Origin: Clostridia bacterium
GTDB lineage: Bacteria > Bacillota > Clostridia > Christensenellales > Borkfalkiaceae
Assembly (NCBI GenBank): GCA_017646555.1
Contig: JAGCMG010000096.1
Span: 1 to 15,767, forward strand
Direction: 5' to 3'
Length of the DNA stretch: 15,767 bases
This document shows, piece by piece, positions 1 to 7,322 of this stretch (its first letter is position 1; each line of letters opens with the position of its first letter). Under the pieces are notes generated by a model, which saw nothing but the letters and a program-made list of their open reading frames with translations, did no database searches and had not been told where the DNA came from. The position numbers and the translations under genes are program-made.

Positions 1-75
1 GAAACAACCGAAGAAGAACTTAAAATTTTAGCGCTATTTATTTTAAGCATAATAGCACCTGAGAAAAACGATTAG
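1..75 (+). CDS. C-terminal end of an unrecognised protein (partial)
   Basis: The frame is open from the first base and ends at TAG 73-75, giving 24 residues. They begin with an acidic stretch (ETTEEE), continue with a hydrophobic run (about LKILALFILSIIAP) and end in EKND. A terminator follows 7 bases after the stop, which supports a real gene end. The fragment is too short to assign a family, and I do not recognise it. It seems to be transcribed separately from the germination genes that follow. Confidence 0.6.
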   Translation, partial: ETTEEELKILALFILSIIAPEKND

Positions 76-82
76 TTTTTCA

Positions 83-111
83 GGGCCCGACCTAAAAGTC
101 GGCCCTTTTTT
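83..111 (+). terminator. Intrinsic terminator after the partial upstream gene
   Basis: A GC-rich stem pairs GGGCCCGAC (83-91) with GTCGGCCC (98-105), with one bulged C and a six-base loop. A run of six T follows at 106-111. It sits just after the TAG of the upstream gene and just before the putative -35 of gerAA, so it should insulate the two units. Confidence 0.9.
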
Positions 112-114
112 GTT

Positions 115-144
115 TGCATATTTTTTACCGATTTATCAATACTA
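115..144 (+). promoter_or_regulatory. Sigma-G-like (forespore) promoter for the gerA operon
   Basis: TGCATA (115-120) contains GCATA, matching the sigma-G -35 pattern G[ACT]AT[AG]. After a 17-bp spacer, AATACTA (138-144) matches the -10 pattern CAT.[ACT]TA at all but its first base. GerA-type operons in Bacillus subtilis are read by sigma-G in the forespore, so the match fits the genes. The predicted start of transcription, about 6-8 bases past the -10, falls at or next to the ATG at 150. The assignment rests on pattern matching in one AT-rich region and remains tentative. Confidence 0.4.
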
Positions 145-149
145 ACAGT

Positions 150-1631
150 ATGACTAACGAAAAAATATCATTAAATTTAGCCTTAAACCTTTCGTCGCTA
201 AAAAAAGTTTTATCTTCGTCCGATATAAAAACTCACGAATTTTTAATAGGTGAAAAATTAAAATCAGCGTTAATTTATATCGATTCGCTAACCGATAAAA
301 AAGCAATCGCGCAAGGCGTAATAAAACCCCTTAGCAAACTTTATAACCCTAATTTTTCAACCGTAACGCAAGCCATTGTTTCGACGGAAACAAAAACGGT
401 ATCAACCTTAAACGAAGTGTACATCGAAATCCTTTTAGGAAACAGCGCGCTTATAATAAACGGCGAAAAAAAAGCGATTATAATTGAATATAAACTTTTC
501 GATAAACGCGCCGTGACCGAACCACCAACATCAGTTACGCTTCGTGGCCCGCGCGAAGGGTTTGTGGAAAATCTAACCACTAATATCAGTTTAATTAGAC
601 GGCGCATAAAGTCCAAAGATTTAGTGTTTGAAAAACTTGTCGTTGGAAAATACTCGCGTACGGATATCGTCGTTTGTTATATTAAAGGCATTTCGCGAAA
701 AAGTTTGGTTAAAACGGTGATTGAAAAAATCAAATCGGTTGATATTGACGGCGTATTCGATTCTTCCTATATTGCAAAGTTCATTAGCGAACACAAAACT
801 TCGCTTTTTAAGCAGGTCGGAACGACGGAAAAACCCGATATTTTGGTCGCTAAAATGCTTGAAGGCAGGATTTCAATTTTAGTTGACGGCTCACCGTTTG
901 CTTTAACCGTTCCGTATATTATTGCCGAAGACTTTCAAAGCGCAGACGATTATTATAGTTCAAACTATCGCGCCATGGCTGTTAGAATTTTACGCGCGCT
1001 ATCGGTTTTTACGGCTATAATACTTCCGGCATTATTCGTATCAGCGCAAATTTATCACTTGCAACTACTTCCACTATCATTTTTACTGACGATAGTAAAT
1101 AGCGTGAAAGGCATACCTTTAAGCCCAAGTTTTGAAATGTTTTTTACGCTAATGATTTTTGAAATTTTGAACGAAGCAAGTATTCGTATGCCAAAATACG
1201 TAGGTATGGCTGTATCAATAGTCGGAGGTTTAGTACTTGGCGAAACGGCTGTTAACGCAGGTATAATCTCTGCCCCAGCGCTAATGATAATAGCAATGTC
1301 AGGAATTTGTCTTTACACAGTGCCAGAAATGGTGCAAACTTTTTCTATTTTAAGGGTGGTATTTTTATGTGTGGCAGGTTCTATCGGTGGGTACGGTTTA
1401 ATATTACTATCAATATTAATTTTAGCGTATTTAGTATCGTTTGAAACTTTTAAAACACCCCTTTTAGCACCATTTGCCCCACTTATAAAAGAAGACTTAA
1501 AAGACACTTTTTATAAAGGTTTTTTATTTGAAATGACCAACCGACCAAAAACTTTTAGAAGTAAAAACAAAACGCGTTTAAAAGTAAAAAAATCCACAAA
1601 AAAACAAAAAGTGGACAATTTTAACGCATAA
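150..1631 (+). CDS. gerAA: Spore germinant receptor A subunit (GerA family)
   Basis: This 493-residue protein is the A subunit of a nutrient germinant receptor in the spore inner membrane. Residues 1 to about 270 form the cytoplasmic N-terminal region, with the family hallmark GPREGFVENL (133-142) followed by NISLIRRRI (145-153), then KYSRTDIVV and the LVDGSPFALTVPYI stretch (244-257). About 280-435 holds several membrane helices, including EASIRMP (342-348) and GLVLGETAVNAG (360-371). APFAPL (440-445) is the conserved post-membrane motif. The tail from about 464 to 490 is strongly basic. I chose ATG 150 over an in-frame TTG at 114 because the TTG lies in the putative -35 element. No Shine-Dalgarno is visible before ATG 150, unlike most other genes here; the message may be leaderless. 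gerAB and gerAC follow. Confidence 0.95.
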   Translation: MTNEKISLNLALNLSSLKKVLSSSDIKTHEFLIGEKLKSALIYIDSLTDKKAIAQGVIKPLSKLYNPNFSTVTQAIVSTETKTVSTLNEVYIEILLGNSALIINGEKKAIIIEYKLFDKRAVTEPPTSVTLRGPREGFVENLTTNISLIRRRIKSKDLVFEKLVVGKYSRTDIVVCYIKGISRKSLVKTVIEKIKSVDIDGVFDSSYIAKFISEHKTSLFKQVGTTEKPDILVAKMLEGRISILVDGSPFALTVPYIIAEDFQSADDYYSSNYRAMAVRILRALSVFTAIILPALFVSAQIYHLQLLPLSFLLTIVNSVKGIPLSPSFEMFFTLMIFEILNEASIRMPKYVGMAVSIVGGLVLGETAVNAGIISAPALMIIAMSGICLYTVPEMVQTFSILRVVFLCVAGSIGGYGLILLSILILAYLVSFETFKTPLLAPFAPLIKEDLKDTFYKGFLFEMTNRPKTFRSKNKTRLKVKKSTKKQKVDNFNA

Positions 1632-1632
1632 C

Positions 1633-1651
1633 GGTAGCATCAAACGCTACC
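1633..1651 (+). other. Hairpin between gerAA and gerAB
   Basis: GGTAGC (1633-1638) pairs exactly with GCTACC (1646-1651) around a seven-base loop. No T-run follows, so it is not a typical terminator. It fills almost the whole gap after the gerAA stop and ends four bases before the gerAB ribosome site (CGGAGA, 1655-1660). It could insulate or modulate gerAB translation or protect an mRNA end. The function is inferred only from position. Confidence 0.45.
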
Positions 1652-1663
1652 AAACGGAGATTT

Positions 1664-2776
1664 ATGTTAAAAAATAACGAAATAAAAGCACGCCAAATAG
1701 GTTTATTTTTTATCGCCTTTTTGCCCGTTACTAAAATTTTTATAATGCCTAAAGACGCATCAAATATCGCAAACGAAGATATGTGGATTAGCATTTTAAT
1801 ATCGCTTTTTTTGGATGCAATAGGATTAGTTAGCGCTATTCTTTTATATAAAAAACATGGAACAAGTTTTTATTCGATATTAGAAACCAATCTTAATAAA
1901 TTCTTTTCAAAAGCAATACTATTTTTATATTTTGTGTTTTTTCTTTTAAAAGCCTTTACCCCTATTTACGAACAAAAAAACTTTATACAAAACACTCTTT
2001 ATGAAACTGCGCCGACAGCCTTTACTTTCGTGCCGTTTTTTATATTAAGCGTTTATTTATGCACGCGAAAACTTCGCGCAATCGGTAGGCTATCAGACCT
2101 GTTTTGGATTTTCACAGTAGTTGGAATAATTTTACTAACGGCGTTATCAATTGAAAGCGCTGACTTTTTAGCATTTTTACCTATCGGTGCAAACAAAGCA
2201 AAAATCTTAAAAGCCAATTACTATATAACCCCGTGGTTTTGCGACGCACCGTATTTTCTTTTTATGATAGGTAAATTTAGAAAAAATAAAAATTCAACCA
2301 AAATTATTTTACTTTCATTTTTAGCAAGCGCACTTCTAACGCTTATTTTTGCGTTGACTTTTTATTCGGTATTCACTTTTATTGCAGGGCGAGAACTTTT
2401 CGCCTTAGCCGAAATTAGTAAGTACTCAACTGTGATAAATTCAATAGGTAGAATAGATTATATCGGCATATTTTTACTTTTACTATCAGGGACGATATCG
2501 GCAATTTTACCGATATATTTTTCGGCAGAAATTCTAACAAAAATTCTAAACTTAAAAAGCGCGCTAATCCCTGCTATAATAATAAATCTTATATTTTTTA
2601 TCGCCTTTATATTTTTCGAACCGTTCCACGTTCTAATAATAACCTTTATTCACAAGATAGCGTCGCCTTATCTATTAGTTTTAGCGAACTTATTGCCCTT
2701 TGCCTTTTTAATTTTAAGGAAGAAAAAAACAGGCTTAAAAATCAATGGAGAATACAATGCGCTTTTTAAAAAGTAA
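1664..2776 (+). CDS. gerAB: Spore germinant receptor B subunit (spore permease family)
   Basis: This 370-residue integral membrane protein is the B subunit of the receptor. The family belongs to the amino acid-polyamine-organocation (APC) transporter fold and is thought to bind the germinant. By eye there are about ten hydrophobic helices, near residues 11-28, 41-62, 83-100, 118-134, 146-163, 188-204, 213-240, 262-286, 301-318 and 335-352. The stretch IGRIDYIGIF (261-270) resembles the conserved segment before helix 8 of the family. ATG 1664 is preceded by a clear ribosome site, CGGAGA at 1655-1660. The gene starts 32 bases after gerAA and overlaps gerAC by 20 bases. The germinant cannot be deduced from sequence alone. 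Confidence 0.93.
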   Translation: MLKNNEIKARQIGLFFIAFLPVTKIFIMPKDASNIANEDMWISILISLFLDAIGLVSAILLYKKHGTSFYSILETNLNKFFSKAILFLYFVFFLLKAFTPIYEQKNFIQNTLYETAPTAFTFVPFFILSVYLCTRKLRAIGRLSDLFWIFTVVGIILLTALSIESADFLAFLPIGANKAKILKANYYITPWFCDAPYFLFMIGKFRKNKNSTKIILLSFLASALLTLIFALTFYSVFTFIAGRELFALAEISKYSTVINSIGRIDYIGIFLLLLSGTISAILPIYFSAEILTKILNLKSALIPAIIINLIFFIAFIFFEPFHVLIITFIHKIASPYLLVLANLLPFAFLILRKKKTGLKINGEYNALFKK

Positions 2777-3956
2777 ACTATTAATCCTTGCGTTTTTTAT
2801 GTTGCTTTGCTACTTTTTCTCAAACGATTTCGGGCTAATCGATATTGAAAAAACTGCTATAGTAACGGCAATAGGAATAGACAAAAATGAAAAAACGGGC
2901 TATACCGTTACCCTTCAAATTGCAGTTCCCGAGGCAAACGGCGTAACGAGTGAAAACGCCAAAGCCGTAATAAAAGGCAACGGCAAAACCGTTGCAGAAG
3001 CAATTCAAAAAATCGGCGAAGAATCGGGCTGGTACCCTAAACTATCGTTTTGCAACTTGGTACTAATAGGTAGTAATATGTTTGATAGCGATATTATGGT
3101 TGCAATCGATTATTTTATTAGGACTATAAAAATTCAAGACTCTGCGCTATTAGCAGGCGTAGAAAATCGCGCTGAAGATTTTATGGAAAAGGCAACACCA
3201 CTTGATAACATTAGTAGTTTTTCCTTGCAAAAAATACTTCTTAAAAAACCGGGAATGACACAAAACACCTTAACGACCGATATTAAAGAATTTGCCTTAG
3301 GTTATTATTCAAGAACAGGCTCTTCATTTATGCCTTATATAAAAATTATCCCCGTGGAAAATAGCGAACAAAATAGCCAAAACAGTAAAAATAACGAGCA
3401 AAAAAACGGCGCACCCCCAGATAGCGAAAAAGTGGTATTCGACGCGTCGTCAACGCTACTATTAAAAAACGGAAAAGTTTTAGAAACTTTAAGTAAAGAA
3501 GAAACCCTTTCGGCGCTATATTCTAAGCGAAAAATCAAAGACTCAACGATAACCGTCGATAAAGTTTTATTAAACGGCAAAGAAACCGACTTTTTACTAA
3601 ACGTAATAAAAACCGACTATTCGGTTAAAACAACGATAAAAGACGGTAAAATCGTTTTAAGCATAAAAGAAAAAGTATTCGTAAAAGTTGCCGACGAAAC
3701 GGACAAAACCACGGAAACGGGTTACCTTCCACTATCAATCGTACCTAAAGAAGTTTGCTTAAAACTTGAAAACGATTTGATAAAAAGCCTATCGAAAGCC
3801 ATTGAAAAAAGCATAAAAACTAAATGCGACCTTTTTTCTTCCGACCTTGACTTGTATAGGTTTAACAATAAAGAATATAAAAAGTTAAACGGCGACTTTT
3901 TTAATAATCTATCTTGCGAAATAGCAGTAGACGTATACGGTCAAAAACGTTTATAA
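2757..3956 (+). CDS. gerAC: Spore germinant receptor C subunit (Ger(x)C family)
   Basis: This 399-residue protein is the C subunit, normally a lipoprotein on the outer face of the spore inner membrane. Residues 5-20 form a hydrophobic N-terminal helix, followed by TAIVTAIGIDK (33-43), the usual start of the mature domain. A Q/N-rich linker at about 202-222 (NSEQNSQNSKNNEQK) separates the N-terminal and C-terminal parts. ATG 2757 is preferred to ATG 2745 because GGAG at 2747-2750 is six bases before it. The gene overlaps gerAB, which suggests translational coupling, and a terminator follows directly. One oddity is that the residues before Cys18 are M-L-L, not a canonical L-[AS]-[GA] lipobox. 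The Trp-Asp that usually follows the lipidated cysteine is also absent. Family assignment is firm; lipidation is uncertain. Confidence 0.9.
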   Translation: MRFLKSKLLILAFFMLLCYFFSNDFGLIDIEKTAIVTAIGIDKNEKTGYTVTLQIAVPEANGVTSENAKAVIKGNGKTVAEAIQKIGEESGWYPKLSFCNLVLIGSNMFDSDIMVAIDYFIRTIKIQDSALLAGVENRAEDFMEKATPLDNISSFSLQKILLKKPGMTQNTLTTDIKEFALGYYSRTGSSFMPYIKIIPVENSEQNSQNSKNNEQKNGAPPDSEKVVFDASSTLLLKNGKVLETLSKEETLSALYSKRKIKDSTITVDKVLLNGKETDFLLNVIKTDYSVKTTIKDGKIVLSIKEKVFVKVADETDKTTETGYLPLSIVPKEVCLKLENDLIKSLSKAIEKSIKTKCDLFSSDLDLYRFNNKEYKKLNGDFFNNLSCEIAVDVYGQKRL

Positions 3957-3958
3957 AC

Positions 3959-3988
3959 AAAAAAGCACTCTAATCAAGTGCTTTTTTT
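3959..3988. terminator. Bidirectional intrinsic terminator between convergent operons
   Basis: AAAAAAGCACT (3959-3969) pairs with AGTGCTTTTTT (3977-3987) around a seven-base loop. The arms begin and end in A- and T-runs, so each strand shows a stem followed by T residues. It lies 2 bases after the gerAC stop and 12 bases beyond the stop of the minus-strand gene ending at 4001, so it can end both transcripts. Confidence 0.92.
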
Positions 3989-4000
3989 AGTTATTAAAAA

Positions 4001-5104
4001 TTACTTTCTAATTTTTCCTTTTACAGAGTGAATTCTAATCGAACCACCACGCGTTTTAACGAGCGCTTTAGCGTAATTTATTGCTTGAAGTTGAGTATCA
4101 AATAACTTTATCGCCTTTTCGCCGTTAGCAAGTTTAACTTGCCACTTGCCGTTTTCATTACGCGATATGTGGTACACTCTACTCTTATCTTTATATAAAA
4201 CAGGTTGAACTTTTTTAGGCTCTTTCTTTTCTACCTTTTCGCTTTCTTCTTCCACCACTTCTTCATCTTTAATAGTAGTGTTAGGCTGTTCAACAACTTC
4301 GTTTTCTTTTATTTCTTCTACTTCTTCTTTAATAGGCTCGCTATTTTCTTCGATTTTTTCTTCTTGTGGCGCATTTTCAGTATTAACGGTATCGCTAACA
4401 CTTACCACGCTTTCGTTCTCAGCCACCTTTTCTTCATTAGCAATTACTTTAACGGCAAATAATTTTTTGCCTAAAATAGTTGAAATAGCCCAAACCACAA
4501 ATGCTAAAACTACTGATAAAAGTGAGTAAATTCCGTTTTCAATATACCAAGCAATATCGGTTGTATATAAAATGTCGATACCTAAAATCTTATACGCACC
4601 AGTTTTAACAAAGTCAATTGTGAGCGCCATAAACGCAATACCAACTGAAATTGAAGTAAAGATAAAACCCCAACCAATTCTTTTGCCCGATTCGAATAAA
4701 ATATAACTTAATACAGCCGTTAACGGACAAATATAAGCGATTACCAAAGTGGCTATATCAAAACTAAGCATACTATATTTTATAGCATAGTAGGTTTTAA
4801 CTGCAAATACCCCGAACGCAAAAGTTACGAAAATGAACTTAAACACCGATATCACTTTTGGCGTTTTAAATTCACCACTTGCCATTGACCAAATGTTAAA
4901 CGGCAAGGAAATTAAAGAAATAAACGCTAAAAGTAAAACGGCAACTACCGAGACATCAGTAAAAAGCACGCTGATAAAATCTTTTAACTCAGAAGTTTCA
5001 AAACCTAATTTAATAAACAACTGCCCTAAAAGATAGAACGGCGCGCACAAAAGCGCTAAATTGATAATAAACGCAAAAAAACTTAAAATTTTAATCTTTT
5101 TCAT
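4001..5104 (-). CDS. Multi-pass membrane protein with acidic linker and C-terminal DUF2188 domain
   Basis: The role of this 367-residue protein is unknown. By eye it has about six membrane helices near residues 6-28, 47-72, 88-107, 114-138, 145-165 and 191-211. A highly acidic, probably disordered linker (about 224-297, rich in E with some V and K) follows. The C-terminal domain at about 308-367 begins VYHISRNENGKWQVK, has a DTQLQAINYAKAL helix and ends GGSIRIHSVKGKIRK. This pattern of wrapped Trp, Gln-Ala helix and IRIH strand matches DUF2188, a small domain of unknown function often seen alone. The domain should face the cytoplasm if the N-terminus is inside. ATG 5104 has TGGAG at 5110-5114. 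The gene lies 10 bases after hisJ with no terminator between, so it is probably the last gene of the his transcript. A link to histidine metabolism is not shown by the sequence. Confidence 0.8.
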   Translation of the reverse strand: MKKIKILSFFAFIINLALLCAPFYLLGQLFIKLGFETSELKDFISVLFTDVSVVAVLLLAFISLISLPFNIWSMASGEFKTPKVISVFKFIFVTFAFGVFAVKTYYAIKYSMLSFDIATLVIAYICPLTAVLSYILFESGKRIGWGFIFTSISVGIAFMALTIDFVKTGAYKILGIDILYTTDIAWYIENGIYSLLSVVLAFVVWAISTILGKKLFAVKVIANEEKVAENESVVSVSDTVNTENAPQEEKIEENSEPIKEEVEEIKENEVVEQPNTTIKDEEVVEEESEKVEKKEPKKVQPVLYKDKSRVYHISRNENGKWQVKLANGEKAIKLFDTQLQAINYAKALVKTRGGSIRIHSVKGKIRK

Positions 5105-5114
5105 AACAACTCCA

Positions 5115-5900
5115 TTATTTAATTAAACTATAAATTTCATTAAACTTGAACGCAACGGCATTGGTCGCGTGCGCGTCTGACGATAAAATAAATTTACCAC
5201 CAAGTTTTTTAATTTCATCAATAATAGTAAGTTCAGGGTACGGATTTTTCGATAACCCCTTAAAAATTCTTGAAGTATTAATTTCAAACGGCTTATCGCA
5301 TTTAACAAGTGCTTTAATAGCGTCTTTATATGCTTTTTGATATCGAATATTATTCGTATCAATGAATAATCCACCTGCATTTTCCTTAGCAACGATATCA
5401 AAATGCCCTATAACGTCTGCCCCCGTTTTTTCGACGACACCCGAAACTACCCTAAAATATTCTTCGGCGTAAGCGTACGGGTCCCCGTTAAAAAACTCAA
5501 AAATATTGCGCCTTGTAATTTCTTCGTTTTCGTCAACGGGTAAATATTCACCGTCCTTAAATAAGTAATGGACAGAGCCTATTACATAGTCAAAACCATC
5601 AGTTGAAAACGTCGAATAATAGTCTTGTTCCACCCCGCAAAGAACTTCCAGTTTGCCTTTATATTTTTCTTTTAAGTCAGTTATAAGATTTTGAAACTCT
5701 TTCACCTTTTCCTTTTTAATACAGTAACTTTCGTCAAAAAAGGTATATGAGTGAACTAAAATCCCTAAGCGCTTTAAGTTAAGCGAAACGGCTTTTTCTA
5801 AAAGTTCGTTTGGACTACAAGCCCCGTCGCAAAAAACGGTATGAGTATGTAGGTCGGTTTTTAACAAATCTTCGGTTTTAAATAAATCTACCGAACTCAT
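5115..5900 (-). CDS. hisJ: Histidinol-phosphatase, PHP family (HisJ/HisK type)
   Basis: This 261-residue enzyme removes phosphate from L-histidinol phosphate, step 8 of histidine synthesis, in the cytoplasm. The PHP fold shows its metal-site residues in order: HTH with H18 and H20, D25, H50 (LVHSY), E91 (GVEQDYY), H111 (SVHY), H166 (GHFDIV), and D242 with H244 (SSDAHAT). EINTS (206-210) is another family motif. Length is normal for HisJ. The start overlaps the hisIE stop as ATGA (5897-5900), and AGGAG lies 11 bases upstream, so translation is likely coupled. The operon has no HAD-type HisB phosphatase, so this gene fills that gap. PHP proteins vary in substrate, but position in the his operon makes the assignment strong. 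Confidence 0.93.
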   Translation of the reverse strand: MSSVDLFKTEDLLKTDLHTHTVFCDGACSPNELLEKAVSLNLKRLGILVHSYTFFDESYCIKKEKVKEFQNLITDLKEKYKGKLEVLCGVEQDYYSTFSTDGFDYVIGSVHYLFKDGEYLPVDENEEITRRNIFEFFNGDPYAYAEEYFRVVSGVVEKTGADVIGHFDIVAKENAGGLFIDTNNIRYQKAYKDAIKALVKCDKPFEINTSRIFKGLSKNPYPELTIIDEIKKLGGKFILSSDAHATNAVAFKFNEIYSLIK

Positions 5901-6547
5901 TTAGTCATTTTCTCCTGTTTAACCTTGTGGTCAATAACGTGGCGCGACGCAAGTTCGGTGTGAATATCTTTAAGCGAAATACCCATTTCCGTCATAAGCA
6001 CCATCACGTGATAGCAAAGGTCAGCTATTTCGTAAATAGTTTCTTTTTTATCGTCGGCTTTTGCAGCGATAATAACTTCAGTATTTTCTTCGCCTACTTT
6101 TTTAAGGATTTTATCGATACCTTTTTGGAAAAGATAGGTCGTATAAGAGCCTTCTGGTAAAGTTTCCTTTCTGCCTTTTAAAAGCCCCATAAGTGATTCA
6201 AGCGAAAAACTTTTGAGATTTTCGTTAGAATAAATTTCGTTGTGGAAACAACTTTCTTCCCCTAAATGACAAGCCGGGCCGTCTTTTTCTACTTCGACAA
6301 CTAACGCGTCGTAATCGCAGTCAGCCGTAATAGAAACGACGTGTTGATAATTCCCACTCGTTTCACCTTTAAGCCAAAGTTCTTCTCTTGACCTTGAATA
6401 AAAGCAAGTGAGATTTTTTTCCATAGTAATTTTAAGGCTTTCCTTATTCATATAAGCAAGGGTTAAAACCTTTTTGCTAACGGTATCGATAACGATAGCG
6501 GGAATAAGTCCTTTTTCATCAAATTTAAGTTTTTCAATTTCAATCAT
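5897..6547 (-). CDS. hisIE: Bifunctional phosphoribosyl-AMP cyclohydrolase / phosphoribosyl-ATP pyrophosphatase
   Basis: This 216-residue fusion carries out steps 2 and 3. The C-terminal HisE domain hydrolyses phosphoribosyl-ATP to phosphoribosyl-AMP, and the N-terminal HisI domain opens the purine ring. HisI (about 1-105) shows the zinc cysteines C77, C93 and C100 in C-x15-C-x6-C spacing, plus CDYD and GPACHLG. HisE (about 117-205) shows PEGSYTTYLF and the EENTE metal motif (153-157). I chose ATG 6547 over GTG 6556 because AAAGGTGG (6553-6560) is a ribosome site five bases before the ATG and overlaps the GTG. It lies 16 bases after hisF and overlaps hisJ by four bases. Confidence 0.96.
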   Translation of the reverse strand: MIEIEKLKFDEKGLIPAIVIDTVSKKVLTLAYMNKESLKITMEKNLTCFYSRSREELWLKGETSGNYQHVVSITADCDYDALVVEVEKDGPACHLGEESCFHNEIYSNENLKSFSLESLMGLLKGRKETLPEGSYTTYLFQKGIDKILKKVGEENTEVIIAAKADDKKETIYEIADLCYHVMVLMTEMGISLKDIHTELASRHVIDHKVKQEKMTK

Positions 6548-6563
6548 ATATGCCACCTTTAAT

Positions 6564-7322
6564 TTAAATTCTTACGTTAATGCCTGCATTTTTAAGTTGT
6601 TTTTTAAGGTTAGAAATTTCCACTTCGCCAAAATGGAAAATCGACGCCGCAAGCCCTGCGTCCACCTTATCAAGCGTTTTAAAAAGTGTAATAAAATCTT
6701 CTATCTTCCCAGCACCACCCGACGCTATTACGGGAACTTTCACTACGTCGGAAACTGCTTTAAGCATAGATAGGTCAAAACCGTTTTTAACGCCGTCCGT
6801 ATCAATAGAATTAAGCACTATTTCGCCAGCGCCGTTATCGACGCCACGCTTAACCCAGTCTATTAAATCAATGCCGGTGTTTTCTCTACCACCTTTACTA
6901 AAAACGGTAAATTTTCCGTCAACGCGTTTAGCGTCAACTGATAAAACGACGCATTGGTCGCCGTATCTTTTAGCGCCCTCTTTAATTAAATCGGGATTTT
7001 TTATCGCGCCAGAATTTACCGAAACTTTATCAGCACCGCATTTAAGCACACGGTCAAAATCATCTAAAGTATTGATGCCACCCCCAACGGTTAAGGGAAT
7101 AAACACCGTTGACGCCGCTTTTTTTAATATATCGGTAAATATCGCGCGCCCTTCAAAAGATGCAGTAATATCATAAAAAACAAGTTCGTCTGCGCCAGAT
7201 TTTGAATAGTAAGAAGCAAGTTCAACGGGGTCCGAAACGTCGTTAAGCCCCATAAAGTTAACGCCCTTAACTACCCTACCGTTTTTAACGTCAAGGCACG
7301 GAATAATTCTTTTAGTCAGCAT
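6564..7322 (-). CDS. hisF: Imidazole glycerol phosphate synthase cyclase subunit HisF
   Basis: HisF is the (beta-alpha)8-barrel cyclase of the HisF/HisH complex. It combines PRFAR with ammonia delivered by HisH, giving imidazole glycerol phosphate and AICAR (step 5). The 253-residue length is the family norm. The N-terminus LTKRIIPCLDVKNG carries the catalytic D11, and D130 (SVDAKRVDG) is the second catalytic aspartate. TVGGGI (78-83) and the C-terminal IASGGAG are phosphate-binding loops. ATG 7322 fits homologues better than the upstream TTG 7334, and AGGTGG at 7326-7331 precedes it. The start overlaps the hisA end by 11 bases. Confidence 0.97.
   Translation of the reverse strand: MLTKRIIPCLDVKNGRVVKGVNFMGLNDVSDPVELASYYSKSGADELVFYDITASFEGRAIFTDILKKAASTVFIPLTVGGGINTLDDFDRVLKCGADKVSVNSGAIKNPDLIKEGAKRYGDQCVVLSVDAKRVDGKFTVFSKGGRENTGIDLIDWVKRGVDNGAGEIVLNSIDTDGVKNGFDLSMLKAVSDVVKVPVIASGGAGKIEDFITLFKTLDKVDAGLAASIFHFGEVEISNLKKQLKNAGINVRI

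Noticed and set aside
114..149. TTG at 114 as the gerAA start
   Set aside because: It lies three bases after the terminator T-run and inside the putative -35. The extra 12 residues do not resemble GerA N-termini.
2745..2756. ATG 2745 as the gerAC start
   Set aside because: No ribosome site precedes it, while GGAG overlapping it sits six bases before ATG 2757.
4205..4462. Phe-rich plus-strand open frame opposite the acidic linker
   Set aside because: It is the complement of Glu and Lys codons (GAA, AAA become TTC, TTT) in the linker, not a membrane peptide gene.
6580..7176. A 198-codon open frame on the plus strand opposite hisF
   Set aside because: It is antisense to an intact, well-conserved gene, with no ribosome site and a composition typical of a complementary reading frame.
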